DNA of 64,000 nucleotides, taken from contig NC_062236.1 of assembly GCF_905475465.1 (NCBI RefSeq), forward strand, positions 10,488,001 through 10,552,000, written 5' to 3'. Each line of letters opens with the position of its first letter. Positions within the stretch are counted from its first letter, which is position 1. Source of the DNA: Pieris napi. Lineage: Eukaryota > Arthropoda > Insecta > Lepidoptera > Pieridae. The notes beneath the pieces were generated by a model. It searched no databases, had not been told where the DNA came from, and worked only from the letters and a program-made list of their open reading frames with translations. The position numbers and the translations under genes are program-made. Positions 47,021 through 59,660 of the stretch are shown piece after piece.

Positions 47021-47270
47021 GACAAAAGATGCCGTCTAATCATAATAAAACGAAACATCCAAGCGACAGTTTCGTCATTATCAGCCTTCCTAGTCAAAAA
47101 TTTTATCCATAATTATCTTTGCAAAATGAGTGTCCTGTTAGAAAATTGTATAATATTTAATTAAATGTATCTAACGTTCTATAAAATTAAGTATGAATTG
47201 TATTTTAGACCCTCAAATTGATTGCATATATAAAAATAAACTATTCAAAGTTAGAGTGTACTCCCCCCTC

Positions 47271-47364
47271 AAAGGCCAGCAACGCACCCTCTGAAAGTAG
47301 GGCTGCGATGACTGCTCTTTTTGGGCGTCCCGTAGATTAGTTTGCCCCCCTATCATGTAAAAAA
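47271..47364 (+). mobile_element. LINE 3' tail, relative of the WNQLP family
   Basis: AAAGGCCAGCAACGCACC, then TTTGCCCCCCTATCATGTAA, follow the layout of the family but with a different consensus, as in a sister subfamily common in moths. Confidence 0.45.
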
Positions 47365-50300
47365 TTGGTTTGACGTGTAAAGCACAATTTGCTTAACATT
47401 GTTAATTGGACAGCATTCATTTTTCAAATAAAGAACAGGAAATGTTTCAATCGCATTGAACATGCCTCTCTGAACGTATTAAATTACTCTAACTACGAAT
47501 TTAAAGTATACATAGAAACCAATCCCAATCGCTTTTTAAATACGTAGGATAGGATAAGAATACCGTGACTATAATATTTGGCCGTAAAAGATTTTTTGAA
47601 CGTTAATCTAGAGCACAAGTCAATGAACGCAGATAGAACTATTCGCAAAATCAGAGTTGAATGCACCATATCTATGCAATTTGCGACATCGGAAAATCTC
47701 ACCAAGGGGGCCCAAATAAATAAAACATTGTGTATAATTATTTGCTTTCAAATTCAGATGAGAGATTTGTCTGAATCAGACAGAATCGGGTAACCGTTCA
47801 TCCCACTTAACGGTCTGGATTCACGTGGATGAAAATGTGCCTTCTAACTTCTAACCTGTGACGTCATCGAACAGACGTTTGGTCCTATTAAAACGCAATC
47901 CTCACATGTAAGATAAAGCCATGGAAGAAAAGATATTTACAAAACAATAATGTTGTAAATGGAATTTGTACATTAATGTAGGTATAATTAATTTAATTTA
48001 ATCAAAACACTCATAACACAGCACAGGAAAATAAGAAATTAATTTATACTAATTTCGTATACTAACCGGCAGACTTGCAATAATTGGTTAATGATAGACC
48101 GAAGAAAAAATAAAGAAAAGGTTATATATAGTACATAAATTATAAGTGTAGGAGAATATATAACTTGATATTAACAAAAGGGAAAGGTGACACTATTAAA
48201 GTTTAAAATAATCATGATAGTAATATTTGTGCGGACGCTTACATTAAAAATATACGTAATTAATTCAACTTTTAATAATTGGATATGCAAACTATATTTT
48301 AGCACCTGTATAACATTTCGGCCTATCGCATTAAAATTTACGTGCATTTTTGTCGAGTGAATGTAGTTTTATTACAACAGACTGCAGAGAAAAATGATTA
48401 TTTATGGACTATTAACAGGTGTTTCCGATTATTTCTTCCGAAATTTTGAAATTCGAATTTTAATCATGATATGTGTTATTTACTTATTTAATCCCGATAT
48501 GGTTAGTATGCGGTCAGTTCACCACAAATACACATTCCTCAGCCGGGTATTAACAACTGAATCTTATCTGTCTAATTCTGTGTCTCTTCTTTTTAATTAT
48601 ATTATTTTTCTTCATAATTTCATTTGTTTTTTATAAGTGTCAACTTGCCTAGCTTTGTTTGTTAATAAAAGCTAATATTAATATAGTTTCGCACTTCTTC
48701 CTTTACTTAATATACATTTTGTAAATTCAATAAATTTCAGTTTTTTAATAATGTTCAACATTACCTAATTGATCTACAAGTCTGATATAAGCAATGTTTT
48801 TATAATCAATTATTCTTAAAACGCATTTGTCTATACTATCAATTTTTTGAAACATATAATCTATAACGTGTCTTTAGTCAATTTCTCCAAGTACTGAAAA
48901 TATTTGACCGACGCGCGTGTCTGACCCTACCCCATTACCTTACAAATTAGTCAACCAATCTGCTTAATTGATATGAGCCTCACCAGGAAGTGAATCTATG
49001 ATCTGCCTAACCGTCTGCCGCTTCAACAGCGTCCAAATATAAACCTTAAGCAATAACCATACAGCTTACATTTCCCTGAAAATTACGTGTGTGTTATGAC
49101 GCTTCTAATTCGTTCAGTTAAATTGCTCTAAGCTCAATGATCTCACTTCCGTGGTTCATTTCTGGGAGACGTATTTTAATAGAAATAAGGTTGAATTTGG
49201 AATGATAGTTTCGAGTTGTCATATATCGTTTCGGTATAGAGGTGTTTAGCATTGCAAAGTTCGACGTCCGTCCTAGCCCCCTCTAAGGCACCTGCCAATC
49301 GAGTATTCTCCTTTTGGTAATTATAATTATGTGGAAAAACAATAATTATTTTATATAAGATATATGGAAATTGTATTAATAGGGTAAAAATTACACTATA
49401 TCATGGAAAGATTTTTGAAATGTTTTATACTAACTTGATTCGAAAGTCAATGTAAACAGAAAAAAACATTATAATAGATTCTGTCGCAAGGTTCAACGAG
49501 TATTTATAATCTCTGACTGTGCAATCATAGATAGTTAATAAAATAAAAATAAAAAATTCAAGTCTGTGGATATAGAAATCAGTATAATCATTTTCATTCA
49601 CCAAATGTCAAACGTATTAGGTAACCATAAAAAGGCGAGCACGCGGCGGGAAAGTAATGCTCTGTGCGTTTTGTTCTAGACACAAATTACTGATGCTATC
49701 CTCGTAGCCGCCAAAAACCGGGGTCTTTGAACTCTACGCTCTTATTCAGGATAAATTTGATGATTTTTTTATACACAATATTCAATATATACAATAATCT
49801 AATATTATTATAGGTATAATATAGGTATATTGAATATTTTCTGAAAGTTGACAAATTATTTTCAATTTGAAAAACCATGTGTACTTTTTTTGTATTTTAA
49901 AATAACATCCACGTTCTGCAACTGCAACTATCATAATTTTATAAATGAAAATAATAATCTATAATATACCCATATAAAAATTAGTATTCTTCTTAAATGT
50001 CTAGCTTATTTAATTATTTATTTTTAAAAACCCTTTCTTTGGGTAAAAATATGTATATAAAAAAATTTAACTTAAAATTTTAAAATATTACGATTTGAAA
50101 AAGTCTTTAGAATCTTTTGCCGGAATAAGACGTCTTTACGAATCTTGTTGAATCTAATAAAACGAGCATTTTATTGCCTTTACTTCAAGTTAAGCAATTA
50201 AATTACTTTATTAGGTGCACATTCATTTCAGGCGAAAATGATATTTTCCAACTTTCCCTACTCGATATTAGATGGCGTTAGTCAGGATGTACGTAAGGAT

Positions 50301-53300
50301 TTCCAAATGAAACCAAACCTTATCCAATAGAATATTACTAGTAAATATCAATTTATATTTTACATGTTTCAAACTAATTAATATTAAAATTCTTAATAAT
50401 TTTTAAAATATTCCAAATATTAGCAAATCTGATTATTTTGTCATTTTGATATATACCACAACATCTTATTACAATTATTGGAATATTCGTAAAGTTAGCT
50501 AGCAAAATGCAGTTTTAACACTTTTCTGTATAAAATTCTCTGCTCTAAGTATGTTGGCGTATCAAAATCGTAGTACAATACTTAAATAACCCAGTAATGG
50601 TAATTTAAAAATATTAATTACAATTATAATCGCAGTGCTTGGCACAAAATTATTATATAAGTAATATTAATACAAATTGTTTTTTTTAGTATGTATAGTA
50701 GTTATATAGCAAATTGTTTTAGGTAAATTTCCATAATTTGACTTAAGTTCTCCACGTCGAGATTTAATAGTTATTGGAATAGAGGCAAGTTCCTGCGTTC
50801 GCTTCGCAGAAAAATTATAATTGAATTGGTAGAAGCAATTTTTTATTTAGAAGAAACTTCTATTCTAAATAAACTTTTAAGCAAAACACTATCTATGCAT
50901 TATAAGTATGACATTAGCCAGTTCTTATATAAAATATACTAGAAATATCTCTAGAAATTTATCTCATGCTAAAAAATCAAATCTAAAAAATAAATGTCGT
51001 AGTTTATTCATATTAAAAATACAGTACAGTAAAATCGGTTATATTTTATCATATTCTGAGAAGTGACGCGTCCTCAGTCACGTAGGTGCCTTAAGCCTGT
51101 TGAACAAATGAAGATCAAACAACTTTTCAAACATTGACATCGAAATTTTCTTTTACTTTAATTTGTTAGGTAAATTTAAATGATTTAATCATACACAATA
51201 TACGATGCAAAAAGAGTATTGTTTTATTCATAACTTTCAATATCGCTATTAAGATTAAAGATTAATTAAGAGTTAAGGCTAGACGTGTGTGTCTGCGGCT
51301 GTGTGCGTTACGAGCATCAGAGTTTACTGGGCCACAAGTTGAATGAACCTAGGAAGCATCTCAGCACACCCACACAGCCGCACGCCTCACCACGGCACAC
51401 ACACAAGCACCACCGTGAGAATACTTGATAACTCACTTGCATTAGTGGGCTTCATAGCCACTTCCGAGTTCAGAATAGATACAAGACAAGCCCACTGTTT
51501 GTATAAATTACTGGTACTTAAAATTATGAGCAATTTGTAAAATGCAATCTGTAAAAGTTTATCTTTGTACAGATATACAGCAGTGTGCTGTACTGATAAG
51601 ATTCGACGTATGTGTGACTTCTTAATTTCATGTTGTCTTGGTATGGTAAACCTCGCTCTCGCATACATTTGACTTTGTTTTTTATGTTTCCAAATAAACA
51701 AACCGGCCGGACGGGCCATTTCGTAAAAATGTCACTGCATTTCCGCGTCGAGAAAAGTAAAAAGTTCGTTCGCGCCTAAACTTACATCAGGTGCATACAA
51801 ATTCGTGTTTTATCAAGAATTCTGAACACTCAGAGTTAAGACATTAGATAAGTTTGTTTTTCGGTGTAATATTATATTCATAATTGTCGGCACCAGATAA
51901 GCATGCATTCAAAATGTATATAATCTGAAGTTTTACTGATGTCTGTTATAACAAATGAGGGAATATTATTATTAATTCAGATCTGATAGTAGACGATGCC
52001 AAGACGCGGATAATAATTTGAAAAATTTGTAACAAAATATTCAAAAACTATTCTTCCAAAATAGTGAGATAGAAAACACATATCGAATTAATAATGTTTT
52101 CTAATAGCCAAGGTCGTGAAAATAAAATAAACAGTACTTATTTGTTTCATGTTTTCTTCGTGTTTTTACTCCTAAAAACAATAAGATTTAGTTCAGCAAG
52201 GCAAACATCTATTTCAAAGTTTTACGTTTTAGAATTCACTTTCCTAAAAGCTTTTTCCACCAGTTAAAACTGAGCGTATGATTAATGGCTAAGATTTATC
52301 ACATTACAAAGTATTTCCTACTGGAGGGTAAAGATATAAGACGTGTATAATAAACTATTTACTAGTCGATTCCTAGTTTCCTACTTATAAGAGGTGAACG
52401 ACTCCAGATGCAAATACTAGCTCGTCTAGCAATTAATGCAATTCGATTCCAGCCCGGGAAATTGTTGGTATAGTCAGTAATATAACGTAATGATTTCAGT
52501 AAAAAAGTAATACTTCTAATAATCATAGAGCTCTGCGTCGTCAAAGAACTCGACTCGAAGAGTCGACTAGCCTTTTATCAAAGTTCTGAAACACAGAATT
52601 CTGGGACAATACTCTCTAAATGTAATAACTTAAACGTTAATTATGACTATAGTAAGTACCAAAATAGCCCCTCCAACTCTTTCTAGACTACTTAAGAACG
52701 TATTTACGTTCACACCGTTTATTTCTAGTCATTTAATTGACACACTTAAAAAGTTCATTGAAACACCTAATAGACTATCCTTTTCACAAGCAAAGTTTTA
52801 CATCGTATTGTCAGGATGAAATTGAAGTGATATTTCAGTAATACATCTTACGTTGCGTAATGTTTGCCGCGCGCCTATTTGTTATGAAGAAAATCTCAAT
52901 ATCAGGCGAGGTGTACATTTCTCAGGGCAATTATTGGATATCTGCTTATCATAATCTTGAATTAAATAGCTTTCTAAGCCGTGTATATTTCATTAATTAA
53001 TACTGTTTTGATAGATAATAAGATGGGGTATTTATGGAAAATTGGCTTCCATCATTACCCCACGTAGTAGTGAGTGGAATCAGCTCTTTGTTAGAATACC
53101 AAATTGCCAGAGTAGCCCCGTCGTTAGAAAGAAAAGTAAAATTCCTAAGTTTCGCGGTTAAACTAATTAATAATTTTAATTGAAGGCTAGAAAGTCTATA
53201 ACCGTAACAACCCTATTATGGATTCTGATAATTTGATTAAAAATAAGTAGAAATGACTTCAAAAAGCAATATTTTTTGTTTGTTCAAAATAAAAGAAATA

Positions 53301-53479
53301 TCAATTCGAAGTGTTTTCGTATATGTTTAAGCATAACTACTCTGTGTGTGGACCGTTCTAGATGATTGAGGAGTCATAGGATTCGAATTTGCATCGATTT
53401 TTATAATCCATAGTGAGATTAAAACTGATACCTATTATTCCCCATTAATATCAATATGTCAGCTTGAGGATAGGGCTGA
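47365..53479. other. No gene recognised (long repeat-poor stretch)
   Basis: Six kilobases of AT-rich DNA with no named repeat. Noted only: a CRE (TGACGTCA) at 47869, an AC-rich patch at 51365-51415 and a 110-codon minus-strand frame at 51387-51719 without recognisable product. Confidence 0.45.
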
Positions 53480-53880
53480 TTTATTTATTTATTTCGTACC
53501 CCTATAGCTGACATATATTATATTTAATAAAAGACAATTATACTAAATATATAGCCAAGATGGAATACATAAAAACAAAAAGGTTGAATTATTACAGAAG
53601 TAAACAAACTATGTATTCAAAAAATAAAAATGATTCAATGCAATTAAATTAAATAAGTCATATCTAATTTGGTTGTGTTGTGTGATAGTGTAAAAGTGAG
53701 GGTACATATGTACGTGTGAGGGTGTGTATGTGGGGTTTGCTGAAGATACAGGTGATTTTTCGCATGGATATTCTTAATACATAAAATAGAAAGACACGTT
53801 AGATTCAGACATAGAGGAAATACTTTAAAGTGCGCCTGTGGCGTAGGACGTCCAGACTTAATGACTGTAATCAACGACGA
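53480..53880 (-). mobile_element. LINE 3' part (AAATAAATAAAT-tailed family)
   Basis: The left border is TTTATTTATTTATTTCG, the reverse of an AAATAAATAAAT tail. GCCAAGATGGAATACATAA and the GT-rich tract GTGAGGGTGTGTATGTGGGG are shared with 59661-59990. On the minus strand the upstream half encodes a decayed peptide (HFKVFPLCLNLTCLSILCI, then PHTHPHT) resembling the spacing of the last part of CR1-like reverse transcriptases. Confidence 0.5.
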
Positions 53881-54063
53881 CTTAAGTACTTCGTTTAATT
53901 AGTGATCATTTAATTTCCGCAAGTACCAAGACTGTAAAATTGCAAGGATATGATTTTATTAGACAATTAGTATCTTTGAACGAGCTTCAACTGTCTGTGA
54001 AGGTTATATAACTTTAAAATCTTAAGTGAGAAAAATATAGCTCTAAATTCGAATGCACACATT

Positions 54064-54510
54064 TTTATATAAAGGGCAAACGAGCAGAAGGCTTATATGA
54101 TGTTACCGCCGACCATGGACACTCTCAACGACAGAGGGCTCGCGAGTGCATTGCCGGCCTTTTGCCGGCCTTTTAAGAATTGGTACGCCTATTTCTTGAA
54201 GAAGCCTAAGTTAAATTGGTTCGGAAATACTCCAGTGGGCAGCTGGTTCCAGATAGTGTTGGTGGGCAACAAAAACTGTCTTAGAAAACGCTCAGTTGAG
54301 GAACGACGGACGTCGAGGTGATACGGGTGGAATTTCGTTTTCTGCCTTGACATTCGATGATGAAACTCAGCTGCAGGTTATCCGAACTCATCACTGAATA
54401 CTCTCCATGGTAAATGCAGAGAGAACCCACATGTCTACGCAACGCCAAGGGATCATGACGCTCTGAAAGTGACAGGTCGTCCACGAGGAGCGGGGGAGCT
54501 CCTGCCCATA
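54064..54510 (-). mobile_element. LINE ORF2 C-terminus and tail, CR1-like WNQLP family (longest copy)
   Basis: The minus strand shows the end of a non-LTR reverse transcriptase ORF: LSLSERHDPLALRRHVGSLC, IYHGEYS, LQLSFIIECQGRK, then in another frame WNQLPTGVFPNQF and LGFFKK followed by a stop. The order and spacing match the C-terminal domain of CR1/Jockey-superfamily elements (R.D..SL..F.R.YHGE..., WN.LP..VFP...L..FKK). There are several frameshifts and stops, so it is a pseudogene fragment. An 11-bp tandem duplication (TTGCCGGCCTT twice) sits at 54151-54172. The tail runs to GCCCTTTATATAAAAAT on the minus strand. Confidence 0.72.
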
Positions 54511-54774
54511 ATGCTTAATTTTCATTTGTTAAAACACCACCAATATTTCCATATGATATCCTACTTTGATATAAACCCAGAACGAGATCAATACAAAGTT
54601 ATCTTCCCACGCTGCAAAACATGTTATTCTATAAAAGTGGACATAAAACATTAATAAGAATAAATTAACAAATACGTTATATACGTATAGGAAGTGAGTG
54701 AGAATAGTTACAGCTTTTTATTAAGAAAAAAGTTTCGATATATCTTTTATAATTTGAGCAAATATTTTAAACAG

Positions 54775-54902
54775 TTTTTTTATAGCACACAGGGCAACCA
54801 GGCAGGAGGCTGATGATACCGCCGCCCATGGACACACTGCTAGAAGCCTCGCGTTGCTGGCGTTTTGAGAATAGTTACGCTTTTTTATTGAAGAACCCTA
54901 AG
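54775..54902 (-). mobile_element. LINE 3' tail, CR1-like WNQLP family
   Basis: CAACCAGGCAGGAGGCTGAT, ACCGCCGCCCATGGACACAC and ATTGAAGAACCCTAAG mark a decayed reverse copy about 270 bp from the longer one in the same orientation. Confidence 0.55.
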
Positions 54903-55070
54903 ATCGCTTATACATAGTTATCATTAAGTCGGCTTAATATGATATATTGTCATTATTAGTAAGTATAATTGTATGTAAATAAATTATGTTTTAAAGTTCA
55001 CTATAAAAATCCACTGAAAGAAAAGCCTTTTTGATGATGACGACTTTTACCACAATAATATGATATTGAT

Positions 55071-55455
55071 AGAGCAGTGTTGGCCTAGTAGCTTCAGCGT
55101 GCGACTCTCATCCTTGAGGTCGTAGGTTCGATCCTCAGCACCAATGGACTTTCTATGTGCTCATTTAACATTCGCTCGAACGGTGAAGGAAAACAGAGGA
55201 AACCGGCTTGCCTTAAACCTAAAAAGTCGACGGCGTCAGGCACAGGAGGCTAATCACCCACTTGCCTATTACATTAAGAGATGATCATGAAACAGATACA
55301 GAAATCTGAGGCCCAGACCTAATATGATATTGATAGAGCAGTGTTGGCCTAGTAGCTTCAGCGTGCGACTCTCATCCTTGAGGTCGTAGGTTCGATCCTC
55401 AGCACCAATGGACTTTCTATGTAAAATGTTGTAGCGCCACTGATTTATTTATTTT
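55071..55455 (+). mobile_element. Metulj-like SINE carrying a copy of its own head
   Basis: The SINE starts AGAGCAGTGTTGGCCTAGTA and ends GTTGTAGCGCCACTGATT plus a T/A tail. It lies within a 14-bp target-site duplication, TAATATGATATTGA, at 55056-55069 and 55456-55469. Its 3' part is split at GCCCAGACCT (55320) by a 102-base segment (55321-55422) that is identical to 55057-55158, the left target duplication plus the SINE head. Removing that segment restores the family tail. The undivided SINE would be about 283 bp, in line with its relatives. The near-perfect flanking repeats point to a young insertion. Confidence 0.85.
55321..55422 (+). repeat. 102-bp perfect duplication of 55057-55158
   Basis: All 102 positions agree between the two copies. 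The segment begins exactly within the target-site duplication (AATATGATATTGAT) and ends at GACTTTCTATGT, after which the SINE tail resumes with AAAATGTTGTAGCG. Confidence 0.9.
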
Positions 55456-55764
55456 TAATATGATATTGACTTTACACGTATTTGATTGTGGTTATATTTT
55501 TAACAAATGATTATTGTAACTTGTGTGTTTTAAGTTGGAATGTGATACCACAGGTCATTGACCTTTTAGCCTAGTGCTAGAATTCAATGCGGAAGTATCC
55601 AATTCTTCGTCACTGATAGTACCCTGGTACTTACGATACCTATCATATTTATGTATAAATATTTATCCACTATACAAGGGGTAATGAATAGGTAGATATC
55701 GCTTACTTATTAAGAGTACTCAGAGATATTATTTTGTTTAATTAAAAATATATATTTTAAAAAG

Positions 55765-56005
55765 TTTTCATACATTTTCAAAAGTCAATGTAATGCACTT
55801 ATGAACTTCAAAAAAGAAATAAATGCTTCTAATTTTACATTTACAGCCAGTTCTCAAATCAATGGTGTAGAACGGAAGAGAAGAACTGGCAATAAACTCT
55901 CCGCCACTCTTTTTAATCGCCAAGTTTTTTGTTTTACACAACGTTTGTAAGGAGCTGCAACCATTACACCATGTTCCACATGACATCTTAATTAATAAAT
56001 AATAA
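55765..56005 (-). mobile_element. LINE 3' UTR (YNTR/FYNKL family)
   Basis: On the minus strand the block ACTTGGCGATTAAAAAGAGT, GGCGGAGAGTTTATTGCCAG, ATTTGAGAACTGGC, GTTCATAAGTGCATTACATT is the best-preserved copy of this 3' UTR in the window. Upstream it includes GGTTGCAGCTCCTTACAAAC. A 149-codon minus-strand frame (55768-56217) runs through this UTR and is not regarded as a gene. Confidence 0.6.
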
Positions 56006-56217
56006 TAAAAGAAATTAAAAACAAAGATTTGTCCTCTATCAGCAGGAGGCATAGTGAAATAGGAGCACGCACTTACATTCTCGTGGGAGCAACACGCAAA
56101 TACATAGTCGAAATAACTAACATATATAACATATTCTGACATTACTGTGTGGAAATGAAACTTCACTTGAAGACACATCGTCGGATTCAACTGTATACTT
56201 TTTGTTCTAGTATTCAA

Positions 56218-58394
56218 TTTTTTTTAAAGAAATACATAATTCATTTAAACTGGTCCCTTTGCTGTTAAAGTGAAAATGGACACAAATATTTATGACAGCA
56301 TCGTTAACCTAAATGAGTAGACATTCTTGAATGCGATTCGATCAATTTCCGCGGAATGATGGGAGTGCTGCTTTCACCTGACAGATTTGTTGCTAACAGA
56401 CAATATCAGCCCTAAAGATGCAGACACGTGAAGCGATTTTGATTCGATAATTCCATAACAATTTTTTCAATATATGTACGCGATCCTTTTATTAGTTAGC
56501 TAAAAAGCTAGCTTCTTTAGGCTCATTCTATAGCCTGCAATGGCTATTAAATGTTTGTCCTTATCACTCTTCTGTGAATATAAACGAGACAAAAGATTCT
56601 AAATGAATTTTACAGAATGTTTATAATTAAGTCAGTAAGTATTCAGAGAAATTATTACCTTAAATAATTATTGTCAATAGCTTTAAATATGTATTATACA
56701 AATATAAGGTTGGGAAGTGAAAACGCTCATTTACGACAGTCCTAAGGTCAATAGTGTAGCGGTCAATGACATTTGTCAACTTTTACCGCGTCTACCTGCG
56801 TGTTCCCTTACTTTTACTTATTTCCAGTAACTTTTCTTTACTTCCGGTCATGCTCGTTGGTAATTCTCTATTTTAAATACTGTGGTATTTCATAGTGAAC
56901 TGTATGTAGGGAAAAGTTATTAGATAAACAAAATACAAGCTATTTTGTTATTCTATTACGATCAAATTATTCTAAATTCAAGTAGATATTATTTAAATTT
57001 GGAATATTCTACCCAAATATCAGTCACACTAAACTGAACAATACAAAAGCTGTTGTCCGGTAGGGAATCATCCAAGCTCTACCAGTACTCGAAGCTCATA
57101 AAACCTTGCTCAAGATTCGTTCCATATCGGCTTCACTCTCGAATTGTTTCAATGAATGAAAAGGCCATGACCTAATTTCCACCTTACTTTTACCGTACGT
57201 CATAACTTTCTACGACATAGATTAATGAAAGTGACAGATAAAACCAAAAGTAATACTGAAGGCCACCGACCGGGGACTTATTCGGCTAATATATGTATAC
57301 GATTGATTCTTCTTAAAAAAAAGTAAAAAAAACAGCTCCTGAAAGCGGAAGAAACGAAATCATAGAGAACGTTTTTAAAGTAAGCAATATACAGTAACAA
57401 CTGATGAAAAATACTTGACATACAAATAACAAATATATTTACCAAATTCCTTATTCATAAATCTTGTATCAATTTGATTTAACCCCGCTTTAGTCCAAAT
57501 CAATATATCAATCAATTTAATCTGTCTGAGATTTAGTTTTGACGTAAAAATGTCTATGGGCTGCATCTTAGTATCATGTTAACATTACCAGGTCATAAAA
57601 TTAAAAAAAAAAAAAAAAAAAAATCATGTTAACATAGAAACGATTGAATCGCAACTTGTGGAGGTTTTATGACGTAAATAATGCGTTTTGAAGGTAGAAG
57701 CAGGCCAGAGAAAGCAGTGAAAGTTTGCTCTTGACATTCTCCAGGGATTTTGGTTGATTCGATTGAGGACCTTAGCACCTCGTCATACAGATGAGTGTAG
57801 GTCACTTTTTCAGGTTTTCCTGAGAACTACGAACGGGGTCATTTTTAGTAAACAACCGGTGTTTTGGTACAATTATCTATAACACTTTCGGGCGAAAGTT
57901 ATTTGTATCAAAGTAGTTCAGACGATTCTCAGTGAGCGGTCATTATTTGGATGTTTTTTATACAAATTGGGGCCAAACGTCAATCACTCTACGAATAATT
58001 AATAAATGAAGATCTCATACATTTTTGTAACCTTAGTTTAGTAAATACAGATTCGCATTTTTAAAATTTATCTCACAACGCGTAGGTAATACAATTAAAA
58101 TCAAACAAACAATATAAATTAGGATATAAAGATGTATTTATTTTATATATATTTGGGTGTTTATTAAAAATCTTCCTGTTTCGTGCTTTACTTTATTTTT
58201 GTTAGTAGCATGACCACAGGTATTTGTAGCGATAGCTGAAATTCGGCCGCCGATTCCTTACAACAATATTGTCTGACAGTACCCATAAAAAATAGGTACA
58301 AATATGCATTTAAAACTAACGATATTCAGAGTGGTTAACGTTTAGTTAAACCGTTTAGTAAAGAAAAATAAATAACATAATAATAGATCTAAAC
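56218..58394. other. No gene recognised apart from the tiny retroposon at 57573
   Basis: AT-rich DNA. GACATTTGTCAAC at 56769 is one of the TGTCA-type clusters. Confidence 0.5.
57573..57635 (+). mobile_element. Minute poly(A) retroposon with perfect target duplication
   Basis: ATCATGTTAACAT occurs at 57573-57585 and again at 57623-57635. Between them is only TACCAGGTCATAAAATT plus about 20 uninterrupted A residues (57603-57622). This is the full signature of LINE-driven retroposition with nearly all of the template lost. The unbroken A run indicates a recent event. The 17-base body is too short to name its source. Confidence 0.8.
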
Positions 58395-58396
58395 TA

Positions 58397-58585
58397 TGTG
58401 CGCTGTAGCACGGTGCCGGTGACAGTTGCTTAATTTTTCTTTAAATTTTTTTAAATTAATTTAAGTTACTACTATTAATCATTTAATATCTTACGAATGT
58501 GGTGCAGCTGAAATACTAAGTCATAATTTGTAAAATCAACTTTCAAGAGTGAAATGACGACACCCGCACCATGCTACAGCGCACA
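58397..58585. mobile_element. MITE with TA duplication (Tc1/mariner-like)
   Basis: The left end TGTGCGCTGTAGCACGGTGC and the right end GCACCATGCTACAGCGCACA are inverse copies with one mismatch, and the match continues weakly for about 7 more bases. TA flanks both ends (58395-58396 and 58586-58587). The interior is AT-rich and has no coding capacity. TA duplication suggests Tc1/mariner mobilisation, though the TA could also be part of the ends. Confidence 0.6.
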
Positions 58586-59660
58586 TACTATAATTAATTT
58601 AAAAAAGTGTTTCTGTCCTGTTTTCTAAACTCAATTATTATCTGTTATTGAATTTCAAAGATGATCTTTCGATTCTGTATACTTCTGCATGAAAGAAAAT
58701 AAGAGTACCATTATATCTCATGATGTTCCTCTATGTAAGCAACTAACTATGATATTATTATTATACACTAAAAATGTAAAAATAACAACGAATAGAGAAT
58801 TGTATGAGTCATAATATCCCAATGGCGGTCAGTTCAAAGACGCTGTGGTAGTGAAAGTACAGAAAGTGGTGGTAACTACCGCGTTTTCTATCAAACAAGA
58901 CAATGCACTTTGTCTATGCCTCCCACAACAATGATGTCTTCTACTTATAACATGCAAATCTATATAATATGTTAAGTTAAATGAAAATGCATTAAACATG
59001 TTTAGTTCTGTTAATACATCATAATCGAACATTCAATCATTAATTTGAGAAACGCCAACAAAAACAATAGAGGAATGTGTGCAAAACTCTTTGGGTGAAA
59101 TTACTGCGAAAACAAAAACAATTTTTAGATTTAGAGAGATAGCTCAGAAATCAGAAAATTACGTGTCTCTTTTACTAGTAAAATGTTTTTTGGTCTATGT
59201 GCTATACATCTATCTATTTTCAAAATAAAGAATCGTTAAAGGACATTAATTTGTCTTAAATGTGCGTACATCAATGTAATTTAATTTTTTTAGTTAGTTA
59301 GTTATAAAATTTATTTTTAAAATCTAATAAAATGGTTTCAATATCTATAAATTTTATTAAAAAATAAAGAAAATATTATAACTACAAACTTAAAATACAC
59401 ACAAATGAAATAAAAGCACGAAAAGTTATGTTTTCCGTAAAATAAACAAGGAAAATTATTAAAATCGAGTTCATTGGCCTTTGCTAAAAAGTACTTCCAT
59501 TCATAAATATGAAAGTGCGGACGTAAACATAACATTGCCCTCTTTACTAACGTGACTAGTTAGAAACCGAGGTTTTGCTTATTAAAATATAAATAAAAGG
59601 AATTTAGACATACTTTGATTAGGTATATCCCACTCAGTGGATAAACATTTGATTAACTAA

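Noticed and set aside
51387..51719. 110-codon minus-strand frame
   Set aside because: No recognisable domain, no splice or promoter context, and length is within chance for long AT-rich DNA with AC-rich patches.
55768..56217. 149-codon minus-strand open frame, the longest in the window
   Set aside because: Its second half runs through the 3' UTR of a LINE family present twice more in the window, and the first half shows no recognisable domain.
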